Shown: positions 11,271 through 22,571 of the stretch, in pieces
How positions within the stretch are numbered: position 1 is the stretch's first letter
Layout of the letters: each line of letters opens with the position of its first letter
NCBI GenBank assembly: GCA_036346395.1
Contig: CM070606.1
Coordinates: 13,316,915 to 13,380,914, forward strand
Direction: 5' to 3'
Length of the DNA: 64,000 nt
DNA from: Hsuehochloa calcarea
Lineage: Eukaryota > Streptophyta > Magnoliopsida > Poales > Poaceae
Program-made: the position numbers and the translations under genes
The notes under the pieces: generated by a model
Database searches by the model: none
What the model saw: only the letters and a program-made list of their open reading frames with translations
What the model was told of the DNA's origin: nothing

Positions 11271-12889
11271 TAATCATTTAAGTATCTAATACCGATAGCT
11301 CTTGTGTGCGCCTCATGCTTTGGCTGTGTGAGAGGTTTTGTCAACGGATCAGCAATATTTAAATCCGTATGAACTTTGCATATCTTAATATCTCCTCTAT
11401 CCACCAATTCGTGAATGAGATGATAACACCTGAGTATATGCTTGGACTTCTGATGGGATCTAGGCTCCTTAGCCTACGCAATGGCTCCATTATTATCACA
11501 ATAGAGATTCATTGGGCACGAGGCACTCGGAACCACACCCAACTCAGCAATGCAATTTCTTATCCAAACACCTTCTTTCGCCGCTTCAGAAGTCACAATG
11601 TACTCAGCCTCTGTCGTAGAATCAGCAACCGACTCTTGCTTGGAAGTTTTCCAGCTCACTGCTCCTTCATTAAAAATGAATACAAACCAAATTGCGAACG
11701 ATAATCATCTTTGTCGGTTTGGAAGTTTGCATCGGTGTAACCATTTACAACGAGCTCTTCATCACCGCCATAAATTAGGAACACATCCTTAGTTCTTCTC
11801 ATGTACTTAAGAATGTTTTTTTACAACTGTCCAATGACCTTCACTGGGATCAGCTTGGTATCTGCTTGTAACACTTAGAGCATATGATACAACTGGTCGA
11901 GTACAAATCATGGCATACATAATAGATCCAATAGCCGAAGCATATGGAATATCATTAATACGATCTCGCTCATCTGTTGTCGAAGGACACTGACTCTTGC
12001 TAAGACTTATGCCATGTGACATAGGTAAGAACCCCTTCTTGGCATCTTACATGTTGAACCGAATCAACACACTGTCAATATAAGTACTTTGGCTTAATCC
12101 AATTAGGCTTCTTGATCTATCTCTATAGATCTTTATCCCTAATATATATGCCGCCTCTCCTAGGTCTTTCATAGAAAAACTATTTTTCAATGATACCTTA
12201 ACAGATTCCAGCATTGGAATGTCATTCTCAATCAATAATACATCATCAACATATAAGATTAGAATTACAAGTGCACTTCCACTAACCTTCACGTAAATAC
12301 AAGGTTCTTCTTTGTTCTGGACGAAACCAAACCTTTTGATTTCATCATCAAAACATAAATTCCAACTCCGAGATGCTTGCTTCAACCCATAAATGGATTT
12401 ATGAAGTTTGCACACTTTACTAGCATTCTTTGGATCAACAAAACCTTCAAGTTATGTCATGTACACATACTCACTTATGTTTCTATTAAGGAAAGCCGTT
12501 TTGACATCTATATGTCATATCTCATAATCGAAACATACAACAATAGCTAGAATGATCCGTATAGATTTAAGCATCGCTACTGGTGAGAAAGTCTCATCGT
12601 AGTCAACTGCTTGAACTTGTCGAAACCCTTTTGCGACTAGTCGAGCTTTATGAATGTGAATATTTCCATCCATGTCAATCTTTTTCTTATAGATCAATTT
12701 GCACTCAATGGTTTTAACACTGTCAAGTGGATCAACCAAGTTCCAAACCTGATTGTCACTCATGGAGTCTATCTTAGACTTCGTGGTTCCAAACCATTTC
12801 TCAGAGTCTGGGTCCATCATCGCTTCCTCATAAGTCTTAGGCTCATCATTATTCAACAATAATACGTCATGCCCGTACCTTATAGGCAA
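11271..12889 (-). pseudogene. copia RT and RNase H, broken
   Basis: RT N-terminal part at 12889-12515 (KARLVAKGFRQV, DYDETFSPVAMLKS); palm at 12415-12047 (LHKSIYGLKQASRSW, YVDDVLLIEN); RNase H at 11659-11271 (DSTTEAEYI, LYCDNNGAIA, then an in-frame stop). The catalytic YVDD is intact. Frames change between 12515 and 12415 and between 12022 and 11659. The tail ends at a TAA at 11271-11273, just before the polypurine tract. Confidence 0.88.
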
Positions 12890-13073
12890 TTGACGTGGCC
12901 TTTTAGATCAACGTGGGGCTGATGCCTCATATACAGGTTCAACAACATTTTGTTCGCCCTGTAGAGGTTCAGTAGGAGTTGAAACACTTTCAAATGCTTC
13001 TCGAATTTCTTCGAGTTACACCTTTCTCCTACTAACTCCTTTTGAAAGAAACTTTCTCCAAAAAGATACCATT

Positions 13074-14265
13074 TCAGGCAACAAAAACTTTGCCATCCTC
13101 TTGATTGTAGAAGTAATATCCTTTGGTTTCCCTGGGATATCCTATAAAGAAGTATTTATCTGATTTGGGTGTGAGTTTGTCAGACGTCAAACGTTTAACA
13201 TAGACATCACATCCCCAAATCTTTAGAAAAGATAAACTATGACTCTTCCTAGTCCACATCTCATATGGTGTCTTATCTACTAATTTAGATGGTACCATAT
13301 TTAAAGTGAAAGCGACAGTTTCTAGAGCGTAACCCCAAAAAGATAATGGCAGATCCGATTGACTCATCATTGACCGAACCATGTTCAACAAGGTCCGATT
13401 ACACCGCTCAAACACCCCATTCACATTACTTCAAATGATCACCAAATTCATGGCTCAAAAATTCACCTCCACGATCAGATCATAAAGATTTGATTGTCTT
13501 GCCAAGTTGATTCTGTACCTCATTCTGGAACTCCTTGAGCCTTTCAAAGGATTCCGACTTGTGTCTCATTAAATAGATATACCCATATCTACCATAGTCA
13601 TCGATGAAAGTAATGAAGTACTAAAAACCACCTCTAACTGTTGTGCTCATTGGTCCACATACATCAGTATGTATGAGTGTCAGCAAGTCGAACGCCCTCT
13701 CATTCCGACGAGTGTAAGGTGTCTTGGTCATCTTTTCGAGTAGGCAAGATTCACACGTTTCAAATGATTCCAAATCAAATGAGTTTAGAATTCCATCATC
13801 ATGTAGGTTTTTCATGAGTTTCTCACTTATGTGACCCAAACGACAATGCCAAATAAAAGTGGAATTCATATTATTAGGCTGAAGCCTTTTTGCATTAATA
13901 TTATAGATGGGTGCATCATCAAGATTTAAAATAAACAACCCGTTCAAAACAGGGGCATAGCCATAAAACATTTCATTCAAAAATATATAACAATCATTGT
14001 TCTCAATAATGAATTTATAACCCTCTGCCATCAAACATGAGGTAGAGATGATGTTTCTACTTATGGCAGGAACATAATTATTATTATTTAATTCCATAAT
14101 AAATTCTGAGGGCAAAAGTAATGGTAAAGTCCCGAACGCTAATGCAGCAACCCTTGCTTTATTCCCGACGCGAAGATCCATCTCGGCCCTTGCAATTTTC
14201 CTGCTCCTTGTTAGACTCTGCATCGAATTGCAAATACGAGCAACTGATCCGGTATCAAATACCAA
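13074..14265 (-). pseudogene. copia protease and integrase, broken
   Basis: The open segment 14265-13621 carries a protease start (VFDTGSVAR, DTG catalytic triplet), a pre-integrase zinc region (HCRLGHIS, CESCLLEK) and the first integrase aspartate (LIHTDVCGPM). The second aspartate region (SDRGGEF, near 13470) lies behind a stop. The third acidic region follows in 13424-13074 (NGVFERCNRT). A second zinc-knuckle gag exit is not obvious. Confidence 0.85.
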
Positions 14266-14405
14266 GAGTTAACAGAAGAATCAGCAAGAAAAATATCTAT
14301 AACATTAATACCTGAAGTGGAATGTTTAGTCCCACCACTCTTTTTCAGATCATCCATGTATTTCTTGCAGTTTCTTTTCCAATGGCATGGCTCCTTGTAG
14401 TAAAA

Positions 14406-15097
14406 TCATTCATTCTCTTGAGTCAGACCAGACTTAGTCTTGGATTTAGGCTTGTTAGCTTGGATCCCATCCGAAACTTTAGCCTTGCCCTTACCTTTGA
14501 CCCAAGACTTAGCCTTCTTCTTGAAGCTTCTACTCTTTTGCACCATCATCACATGACTGTTGCTTTTCTTAATGCTATCCTCTGCAGTCTTGAGCATCAT
14601 ATGCAGTTCGGTGAGATTCTTATCTAAGCTATTCATATGGAAGTTCAGAATGAACTGCCTATAGCTTGCAGGAAGCGAAGCAAGAATCAAATATGTAGCC
14701 AACTCTTGACTAAGTGGAAACCCATGTTTTTCCAAGCTCTGTGTGTAACCAACCATCTTGATTACATGTGGGCTCACCGGACTGCCTCAGCTAGCTTACA
14801 CCCAAACAATCTCTTTGAGATGTCATATCTCTCAGTTCTTGCTTGTGTCTCAAACATGGCTTTGAGTGCCACGATCATATCGTAGGCCTCTATATTCTCA
14901 AACTGCTTCTGAAGGTCTGAGTTCATGGCAGCAAGCATGAGACAGCTAACATCAAGGGACTCATCACATGCCTTTTTATAGGCGATTTTAAGAGTAGCAG
15001 CAGCATTCTCAGCAGACACATTAGGAATTGGTTCCTCTAGAACATGTTCCTTTTTATCTTGCCTAAGAACAATTCTTAGGTTGCGGGACCAATCCAC
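14406..15097 (-). pseudogene. copia gag, two frames
   Basis: Open segments 15097-14774 and 14777-14406 are adjacent frames of one copia Gag (UBN2-like). The first starts MDWSRNLRIVLRQDKK and includes ALKAMFETQARTERYDISK. The second includes LILASLPASYRQFILNFHMN and a Lys-rich end. Gag builds the virus-like particle. A zinc knuckle would be expected beyond 14406 but was not found, so the C-terminus looks lost or shifted. Confidence 0.85.
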
Positions 15098-15190
15098 AAA
15101 ATTTATTCCATTTAGTTTTTTCTTATCAAGTATCGAACGTAAAGCAAAACTGGATGTAGGTACAGTAGTTGGTGCTATGATCTACAATAT

Positions 15191-16350
15191 AAAATATGCA
15201 AAACTAAGACATATGTTCAAGAAAAGTAACTTATGTTAAACAATTTAATAAAGATACTCCCACTAAATACCATATCCCTCTTATGATATTTAGTGATTCA
15301 AGATCCGCAATCAGTTAATCTACTAGTGAGGTTTGGCATCACTGCTAGAAGATTAGTGAATTTGGTAAGCAACCCTTTGCTAATCATATGTCTATATGAC
15401 TCTTGTTGTTGGGTAGCATCTTTATGCTCCGGCACCCAACCCTATGCCCCAAGGTCCATAACCGTTATGATGAACTTGTCAAGTTAAATCAATGCAATGC
15501 GTGTAAGTGTCCGACACGATCCCATCTAGTCAAGAAAAATTAATGGCACTCTACTTTAGCAAGACTTACCATTAAAATACAATACTTTGGATGGTGCAGC
15601 TTATTGGAAGAGCATCAATTTAACTTAATATTATGTGAGGGAATTTTACTTTTTATCATGTTAAAAGCATCTAATGAAAACATGACTAAATAGTATAACA
15701 GGAATAAACAAAAATATTTACAGATAATCATATTAAACTATGAAATAGTATGGCCCTTAAGATGACGATCTCCATCACCAAACTTCCTGTCCTCCGACCA
15801 CTATGCGAGAAGTCTCCATCATCAAGCAACCTTTGCAATCGAGTTATATATGAAAAAGGATATATAATAAAAAATAAAGAGCTCCAATAGAATTTTTTCA
15901 ATCAAGTTATATTGGAGTATCTTATAATTGGTACTTAAGTATACTGAAAGTGATAAAGAAGTATAATATATTCATTTGAATGGTATATTAGAAGTGAGAG
16001 TACATACTTCCAAGAGTACAAAACGAGCATCTTATTAAGATTAATATTATCTGTGTTGGTGAATGTAAAATAGCCCAACACAAAAGAGGTCGACGTACAC
16101 TCCATGGCTAAAAAAATGCTAAAATTCAAAAAAATTTATACAAAGCAAGCATACAATAGGATCCATGATCGGACCAAATAATGGTAATAAAAACCATTGT
16201 TAAGAATTATACATTGCCAATTCCCAACCCCTTGCACTGAACAACGAAAAGAATCCTCACAAAAAAAAAACTAAAACAATCACCGAGTTTAGTGGCATGA
16301 CTACTAAATGAGACAGGAAAGCAAAGTAGCATTGCCATATTGTAGTTAAC
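15191..16350. other. unassigned, possibly the 5' leader of the copia element
   Basis: AT-rich DNA without a supported gene. The part up to about 15760 has short phrases such as CCGGCACCCAACCC and could be the untranslated leader of the minus-strand copia, but no LTR, tRNA-primer site or TSD was found. 15760-16350 has no recognisable content. Confidence 0.4.
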
Positions 16351-16471
16351 CTCTCCACTGAATTTCTTGAGCTCCTTGATAATGCTAATTTGGAACTTCT
16401 TGAGGGTCTTGTGTAGACGATATGGCAAATGAATAACAAATGCTTTCATGTTCCCATTAACATTCATGTAG
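16351..16471 (-). pseudogene. RPS7: ribosomal protein eS7 (RPS7) exon fragment
   Basis: A 121-bp exon-like block with acceptor TTTTGCAG before 16471 and donor GTTAAC after 16351. The translation YMNVNGNMKAFVIHLPYRL followed by KKFQISIIKELKKFSG matches the eS7 core (the NRKAVVI-VPYRL and RELEKKFSG motifs of the family), with several substitutions. eS7 is a 40S subunit protein of about 190 residues; only about 40 are present and no flanking exons were found. The reading runs on into non-homologous sequence after the donor. It lies downstream of UBA1 and CHY1 fragments on the same strand, which suggests a captured fragment rather than a local gene. Confidence 0.65.
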
Positions 16472-17190
16472 CTGCAAAACGAAACACGACCACCGCCGTC
16501 TTATGACAATGATTCCTGATGTGTAGCGTAAGCACATAGACAACATAGTTGCAGGGCCATCCAAGAGGAAGGAAAATTCCTGATGTGTCATTCTGAGGAA
16601 GAATGAGGAAGCATATCAGCCTAAACAAAACTACATGTCCCTTGCAATATTGTACTAATTACTAAGGATGCCGGTCAGTGGAAGTTAGGCATTACAAGCT
16701 TAAGAATGGAAAAGATTTATTAGGTGGATATATCAAACATCAGCAAGTATTCTAAAAATAAACAACAGAGAATAGAAAGCACATGCAAAGACCTTTTTAA
16801 AAAAGAAAGATTGGAATGCAAAGACCTTTCAGGAATCAGGATTTCTACTGCAAGCCAGTTTGTGTCACGGGGTACACGATTGAGAATTATAGAAGAATGA
16901 TACAGAAGACCAAAGGAGATGACTATTACAAATAAGATTTGAAATTAACTGGAGAAGCTTTAACTAAGTCATGAAAGGGAAAAAAAACTTTTCTAGATCT
17001 TTACTCAAGCCTAAAACGGGGGACAAACAGAAGAAGCTATGGTACATTCAAAGTGGGCAGGGAATCTTAAAGAGAAGAATCTATGGTACATTCAAAGCGG
17101 GCAGGGAATCTTGCACTGTATTGACAAATATTTTTGTGAGCAAATATCTTAAACCTATGACTTGCTGAAAGTTATACTAAAACTACTAAC
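16472..17190. other. unassigned spacer with a short direct repeat
   Basis: No gene recognised. 17037-17068 and 17081-17112 are two copies of a 32-base sequence (start CTATGGTACATTCAAAG) with one mismatch, at a period of 44 bases. Confidence 0.6.
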
Positions 17191-18912
17191 CTTCTCAAAT
17201 TGGATAGGTTTCATTTGGAATCCTGGAGGTAACCTCTTGGCATATTCTTCCAACTTAGCCATAAGATCATCGATAACAACGACATCATCAACTGAGGAGC
17301 TAGAAAGGTTAGTGGCCTTCTCATCTGTCACAATATTGACCCCTTTCTTTGGATTTAGTATAGGAACGGTAACCTTATTTACTACATTAGCCAGCTCACT
17401 TGTGTTTTTTGCCCAGTCAGGTATAGCAATTCCAAATTACTCTGCTCTCAATATCGAAGCAGACATAATGGAGTGTATATGAGACGGATCAGCAGCTGAA
17501 AATTTCAGCGGATGAGGGAAGCGCTTGGGGGCAGACTAGAAAGGACCACCCGTGCTAGTGGCAGCATCTTCAGTAAAAGTGAATGTGACCGTTTTACGCG
17601 GTCTTAGAAATAATCCTCAAATCTGCCAAGAGAAAAAAAAAAAGGAACTTGTCTACTTGCACACAAAAACAGAAGTTGTAAAACGAGGTACTTCTCTAGG
17701 AAAAAAAACAGAGAAGCTGTTGAAGTACAACATTTCTCAGATCTTAAACAATACTTCTTGTTGATGCCCCATGCATAGCAAAATGATGGTATCTCGACGG
17801 TACTAATCTACACAGATCACACACTTGAACAAACATTAGTTAATATAACAGTGCAAGGGGTTAAATATGATAAACCATTTATGGTGGATTCAACTAATCA
17901 TTTTTTCAAGGGAGGGAGGATGACGTAGAACTCCATAGACAGTTAAAGTAGTAGCTTAAAATGCGGTAGAGACCAGGTAAAAACAGAAATAAAGATCATA
18001 CAAAAATAAAATAACAATGACATGCAAAAGAGATAAACATACTTCGATCGGGCCCAAGTTATGCAATCGTCAAATGTATCACATCGCTCCTTGTGAAGAC
18101 ATTCAGATACACGTTCTAGTAATTCTCTTGCTTGAGCATCACCTGCCTTCCTCGTGGCAGCAACATATTGAGTAGGGTTAGACAGAAAAGAATTTACTTC
18201 ATTTGGTGTTTTCTCTAGCAAACCCTCAAAACTCTGAACGAGCCCATGTCAAGCAATGATCAATATTGCGTGGAAAAGAATGGACTGCGCACATTGGTGC
18301 CTGCTTCTCAGGTGGGTCTCTTGAAGCCCCATAATTTTCAGTAAGGTGAGGAATCACCATTTGTGTATTGCACTTTGCACCCAACGTTCCTGACTCCAAT
18401 AGTGGTTTCTGGAAGTAATAGGCACCTCATGTCCATATACATTCTGGCGTTAACATTATCAAGTGCATTGATGACAACATCTAGGCCCTCCCAGAATGTG
18501 TCTTGGAACACGTTTTCAGTATCTGGACAGGCACGGTTCTGAAGAGCATCAATACGAAGGCTGGGTTGATAGCACGGGCGGCTACAGCTGCCACAGTAGA
18601 CTTTGCCTGTCCAATATTCCAGTCACGAAATAGGAATAGGTGGTTTAAATTGTTTTTCTCGATGCCACCATCATCTGTTATAGTTAGCTTTCCTTTACAG
18701 CTGCAAGACACTCCCATTAAAGCAAGGTTCTTCAAGAATTCACATCCAAGAGCGCCAGACCCCACAACGAAAATATTTGCCTCTTCCAGTTTCTTTTGAA
18801 GCTTGGAACCAAATATAGAGACCTGAGCATGATAACGACTGTTTGATGGCTTCAAGTCTTGGTGGTCCAATGGATATGTTGGCAGGGATTCAACAGAATC
18901 AAAGTAGAAGAA
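17191..18912 (-). pseudogene. UBA1: ubiquitin-activating enzyme E1 (UBA1) fragment, two exons
   Basis: E1 activates ubiquitin by adenylation and thioester transfer. The first exon (18912-18043) begins after an AG at FFYFDSVESLP. It covers the ThiF-like adenylation domain (VVGSGALGCEFLKNLALMG, FLFRDWNIGQAKSTVAA) and the catalytic-cysteine region, which reads APMCAVHSFP. It ends with a GTATGT donor. The second exon (17622-17191) covers KFSAADPSH, KKGVNIVTDEKATNLSSSS and LPPGFQMKPIQFEK, ending at a GTTAGT donor. The reading is broken by at least three single-base indels in the first exon (near 18565, 18410 and 18228, the last giving a TGA), and by in-frame stops in the second (for example at FGIAIP and GGPF). 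Plant E1 is about 1,050 residues; the N-terminal and C-terminal thirds are absent. Confidence 0.9.
17623..18042. other. intron-like spacer of the UBA1 fragment
   Basis: It lies between a GTATGT donor (minus strand, at 18042) and a TTGGCAG acceptor (at 17623). The two exons splice in phase across the S-K-F-E-D-Y codons. No other content was seen. Confidence 0.7.
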
Positions 18913-19272
18913 CTGCATAAAATGAACTATTATCAGACATGGATAATGGATGACCATAAGAGCAAAGAAGACAGATGAATCATGACAAGCCCATTAACAA
19001 GAGCCGCCTACATTAATGTAGAACCATATAATTTGAGTACATATTTTTTCCCAGCGAGATAAACAAAAGTCCCCTGACAAATATGTAAGAGAGCATCACT
19101 GTGGTTTTCTTATATGTATGAATGTGATAGCAGAGCAAATATATCGTCTGCAAAAGAAGTTCTATTAATAGCTGCTAACTGACAATTTGTCATGCACATT
19201 CAAATTACAGCAAGATTTAAGAAAAGAATATGACAACATAGTTGTGTAACTGTTAGACTGCAACATCCATAC

Positions 19273-19998
19273 CTGATTTCCCTTCATAGAACATCTTTAG
19301 GTCCCCACCAGCAGAAAATGCACGTCCAGCTCCCTATTGATAATCAAACATCACATTCATCTACTTGTGACAATTGCTAAATATAAGACAAAGTCGTGGC
19401 AAATTCTTCTTTTACAACAAGGCAGACACCTCATTTCAACACCATGTTCTTGCACAGAACATTTGCTGCAATTTTCTGATATATACAGAATACACACTGA
19501 TAGTAGAGTTCACATGTTGATCATATGTGTTTTTTTGTCCTAAAGTAGAAAAAAGTACGATAGTGCTTCTTGTCCCTCCTATTACTTTCCTAAACCCTGG
19601 CTCAGATTTGTACAGTACTAGAGCAGTAGAGTAGCTTAAACCAATGTAGCACCATATGTGCTATGCCAACAATGGTCACAATGGAATGCTGGTAGGTTAC
19701 TTTATAGAGGATACACACCTTGAAGATGATCAGCTTGGCGTTCTCATCTTGCTCCCATTTCTCCAAGAACTGGGATAGGATATAGACCTACAAGCAGAAA
19801 CCGAGCGCAAACAATCGCAACTCCTTATTACCGGTTCACAGGTTCTACACTCCAAACCTGCTACCTACTAACACCTTCCGAGCCAACAACTCGGGAACAT
19901 CAGAAAGCGCACCACTCTATCGGAGATGCCGTTCAGCTAGCGCGCAGGTGGTTCAGGGTGATCACCCTTGCACCGTCGATCTCCTGCCCGAGAACCAC
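19273..19998 (-). pseudogene. CHY1: 3-hydroxyisobutyryl-CoA hydrolase (CHY1-like) fragment, three exons
   Basis: Three exon-like blocks with splice-site borders: 19998-19913 (VVLGQEIDGARVITLNHLR), 19787-19719 (VYILSQFLEKWEQDENAKL) and 19333-19273 (GAGRAFSAGGDLKMFYEGKS). The last carries the crotonase-fold AGGD oxyanion-hole motif. The family hydrolyses 3-hydroxyisobutyryl-CoA in valine breakdown and is about 380 residues long; only about 70 are here, with neither start codon nor catalytic C-terminal part. The first exon has a frameshift after NHLRA, giving a TGA. It lies upstream of the UBA1 fragment on the same strand. Confidence 0.85.
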
Positions 19999-20197
19999 CT
20001 GCACACATAACAGAGCGCCATTTTCACTTAGTGAACATGAGTGATGGCAACCTAATTAAGTATATCTGATGTACATGTGAAGCATATGACATAAGAAATA
20101 AGAACAATTTCAATGTGATTAAGAATCATGCGAAAGTATCAGGGAAGTAAATGTAATGCATAGAAAATGCTTATATCTAGTAAGCGATGGTGCTTAT

Positions 20198-20337
20198 TGT
20201 TAGAGATATATATGTTAGAGATATATATGTGTTAGAGTAGGACTCTAGATATTATTTGGTTTCCTTATCTGTAACCTGTACTTGTGTATATATACTGGCT
20301 CATTACCCCCTGATAATACAAGTCGCTATTCCTAACA
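20198..20337 (+). repeat. 5' LTR (140 bp) of short-LTR copia
   Basis: It starts TGTTAGAG and ends CCTAACA. A 15-base TA-rich unit (TTAGAGATATATATG) is tandemly doubled at the start. A TATA-like GTATATATACTGG lies at about 20286. Confidence 0.95.
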
Positions 20338-20350
20338 TGGTATCAGAGCG
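20338..20350 (+). other. primer binding site
   Basis: TGGTATCAGAGCG directly follows the LTR. It is the standard complement of the initiator-Met tRNA 3' end used by plant copia elements. Confidence 0.95.
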
Positions 20351-20941
20351 CTAGGCATACCTCCTCAGATCCTGCCCTAGCCGCCGCCTCTGCCGGCATC
20401 CCTCCTCTACCCTAGCTGCCACCACCGTTGGCCTCCCTCCCTCCGCCGCCGCCGCTAGGCTGCTGTCGCTCTCTCTGCTGTCGCCGACGCCTCCAGTCGG
20501 CGGTCAAGCTCGTCGTCTGCAGGCGCGCAACTCCGACTCCCTGTCGTCACTGCTCGCCCAACGCCGTGTCCTTGCCGCTCGGATCTGGGCAACAGATCGT
20601 TGATCCGTCGCCGCAGCCCTTCAGGCCGTCATCTTCGCCGCCGCTTGGGAGTTCCGACCGCCGCCGCAACTCGGGACCTCCTGATCGACTGCCGCCACCG
20701 CCGACTGGTCGCCGACGCTGACAAGCCGCCGCCACCGCCACCGACCAAGCCGCCGCTGCCACCGTTGCTCGAAAGGGGGAACTAGGCGTGGGCCGGGCGG
20801 AATAAAAGCAAAGCAGAGGCGGGCGGACAGATACAAGAAGCGGAGGTCGAAAAAAAAATGTCGGTCTGATCGCCGCGCCGTCCAGCGCCGCCTATTAGAC
20901 TACGTTATATTGGTCGCCGCGCCGTCTAGCGCCGCCTACCA
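20351..20941 (+). other. GC-rich leader of short-LTR copia
   Basis: Repetitive GCC/CCG-rich sequence between the PBS and gag. Open frames here in all phases are compositional and show no conserved domain. Confidence 0.6.
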
Positions 20942-21969
20942 ATGGGCACCGTTTCTCTTCCTCGCTGCCTGGTGATCTTCGACGGTGTTAATTACACCGA
21001 CTTCGTGTCTCACATGCGCATCCACATGCGTGGTCTTCGTCTCTGGGGCGTCCTCTCTGGCGATGTCACCTGCCCGCCGTGTCCTACTCCTCCGACGGAG
21101 CCTACGTCTGCTGCGCTATCCTCGACAGTCGAGAAGGCTGCTGTTGAGGCTGCTGGCCTTACTGATGAGAAGGCTGCCTCTGCCTACCAAGAGGCTCTGG
21201 ATTTCTACATGGATTGCTTGACTGCCTATACTCAGTGGTGCGACGACGACGCTCGGGCTGCTGCTGTCTTCATCGCCAGTGTCCAGCCTCAGTTCTCTTC
21301 TGAGGTTGTGGGATTTTCTTCGGCTGTCCAGATGTGGACTCACCTTCGTCAGCGCTACGAACCCTCTGGAGATGCCCTCTACCTGTCAGTGGTTCGCCAG
21401 GAGCACTCTCTTGGCAGGTGGCGCTTCGTTGGCGCCTTCTATGCTCGAGTTCTCATGCAGCGCCAATCGACTCTCTTCGCCTTGCTAGCCGCCGCGCTCT
21501 GTTCGTCTTTGCCTAGCTGTACATGCTGATTTGGAGTTTCAGCGTGTCTATGAGTTTCTTACTCGCCTTCGTCCTGAGTTCGAGCAAAGGCGTGCCCAGC
21601 TTCTTGCACACCACCCTCGTGTCACTCTTCTGGAGGCCCTTACCGAGATACGTGCGAGGAGACTCGTGCGAGTGGTCTTTGATCTCGATGCCACTCCCCT
21701 CCGTGCTCGCCGCCCGTCCACCTGCTACACCGACTGCTTCACGCTTCAGTACACTGCCTCCTCCAGCGGCTGCCACAGGTGGTGGTGGCCGCCCTCCATC
21801 TGGCGGTGGCCATCCTCGCTGCTCCTACTGCGACAAGGTCGGCCACATTGAGTCCCAGTGCTACAAGAAGCAGCGGCATCTTTCACGCCGTTCTTCTCCT
21901 AGCAGCGCAGTACTTCTACATCGACGTCAGCGCCGACTACTTCCGCTTTCTCTCCGAGGCGGGAGATAG
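20942..21969 (+). pseudogene. short-LTR copia gag, frameshifted
   Basis: It starts MGTVSLPRCLVIFDGVNYT and continues through capsid-like sequence (MWTHLRQRYEPSGDALYL) in 20942-21529. The frame shifts near 21410. Later Gag sequence (YEFLTRLRPEFEQRRAQLL) is in the next frame at about 21550, and the zinc knuckle CSYCDKVGHIESQC lies at about 21821-21862, after a Gly-rich linker. At least two indels separate these parts. Confidence 0.85.
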
Positions 21970-21993
21970 CGGACTTCGCCGCCGCTGCCGCTT

Positions 21994-22571
21994 GTGTTCT
22001 TCCTCGACAGTTCTGCGAGGTTACGCAATCGACTCTTGAGCACCGAGAAACCACCTCCTACACAGTCAGGTACCTCCCCGTGGATCCTTGATTCCGGAGC
22101 ATCTTTTCACATGACTTCCGATTCTTCCACTCTGTCTTTTGTTACACCTCTTGATTCCCCTGTCAGTGTCCTTATTGCTGATGGTACCTCTCTTTCTGTC
22201 TCTGGTCGAGGACCTCTTAGCAACTCATCTTTTCATGTTCCTTCTGTTGCTCATGTTGCTCGTCTAACCATGCAGTTTCTTTCTGCTGGACAGATTACTG
22301 ACCTTGGTTGTCGGGTCATTCTTGACTCTGACTCTTGTTGTGTTCAGGACCGCCACACGGGGGCTCTGGTTGGTTCTGGCCCTCGGCGTCTTGACTCACA
22401 TCGTCTCTGGGAGCTTGACTGGCTTCACCTTCCTTTCGATGCCACCATCGCCAGCAGTCTCTCTGCTTTCGCCGCTTCGTCTACCAGCTCTTTCCAACAG
22501 TGGCACCACCGTCTTGGTCATCTGTGTGGATCTCGTCTGTCATCTTTAGTCCGTCGTGGTCTTCTGGGGTC
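21994..22571 (+). pseudogene. short-LTR copia protease and pre-integrase region
   Basis: It contains WILDSGASFHMTSDSS with the DSG catalytic triplet, then the pre-integrase part WHHRLGHLCGSRLSSLVRRG. The frame is cut at 22571 by the inserted LTR. The remaining integrase resumes after 24471. Confidence 0.88.

Larger units (their letters stand above)
9800..15190 (-). mobile_element. Ty1/copia element, 3' LTR and gag-pol, 5' LTR missing
   Basis: From right to left on the minus strand: gag (15097-14406), protease, integrase, RT, RNase H, a polypurine tract and a complete-looking LTR (9800-11249). No second LTR or primer binding site was recognised to the right of gag, so the right end is approximate. 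The pol order PR-IN-RT-RH fixes it as copia. Confidence 0.85.

Noticed and set aside
20428..20836. Overlapping Pro/Arg-rich open frames on both strands in the leader of the short-LTR copia
   Set aside because: Pure GCC/CCG composition opens all frames; no domain, and the place is the untranslated leader between PBS and gag.
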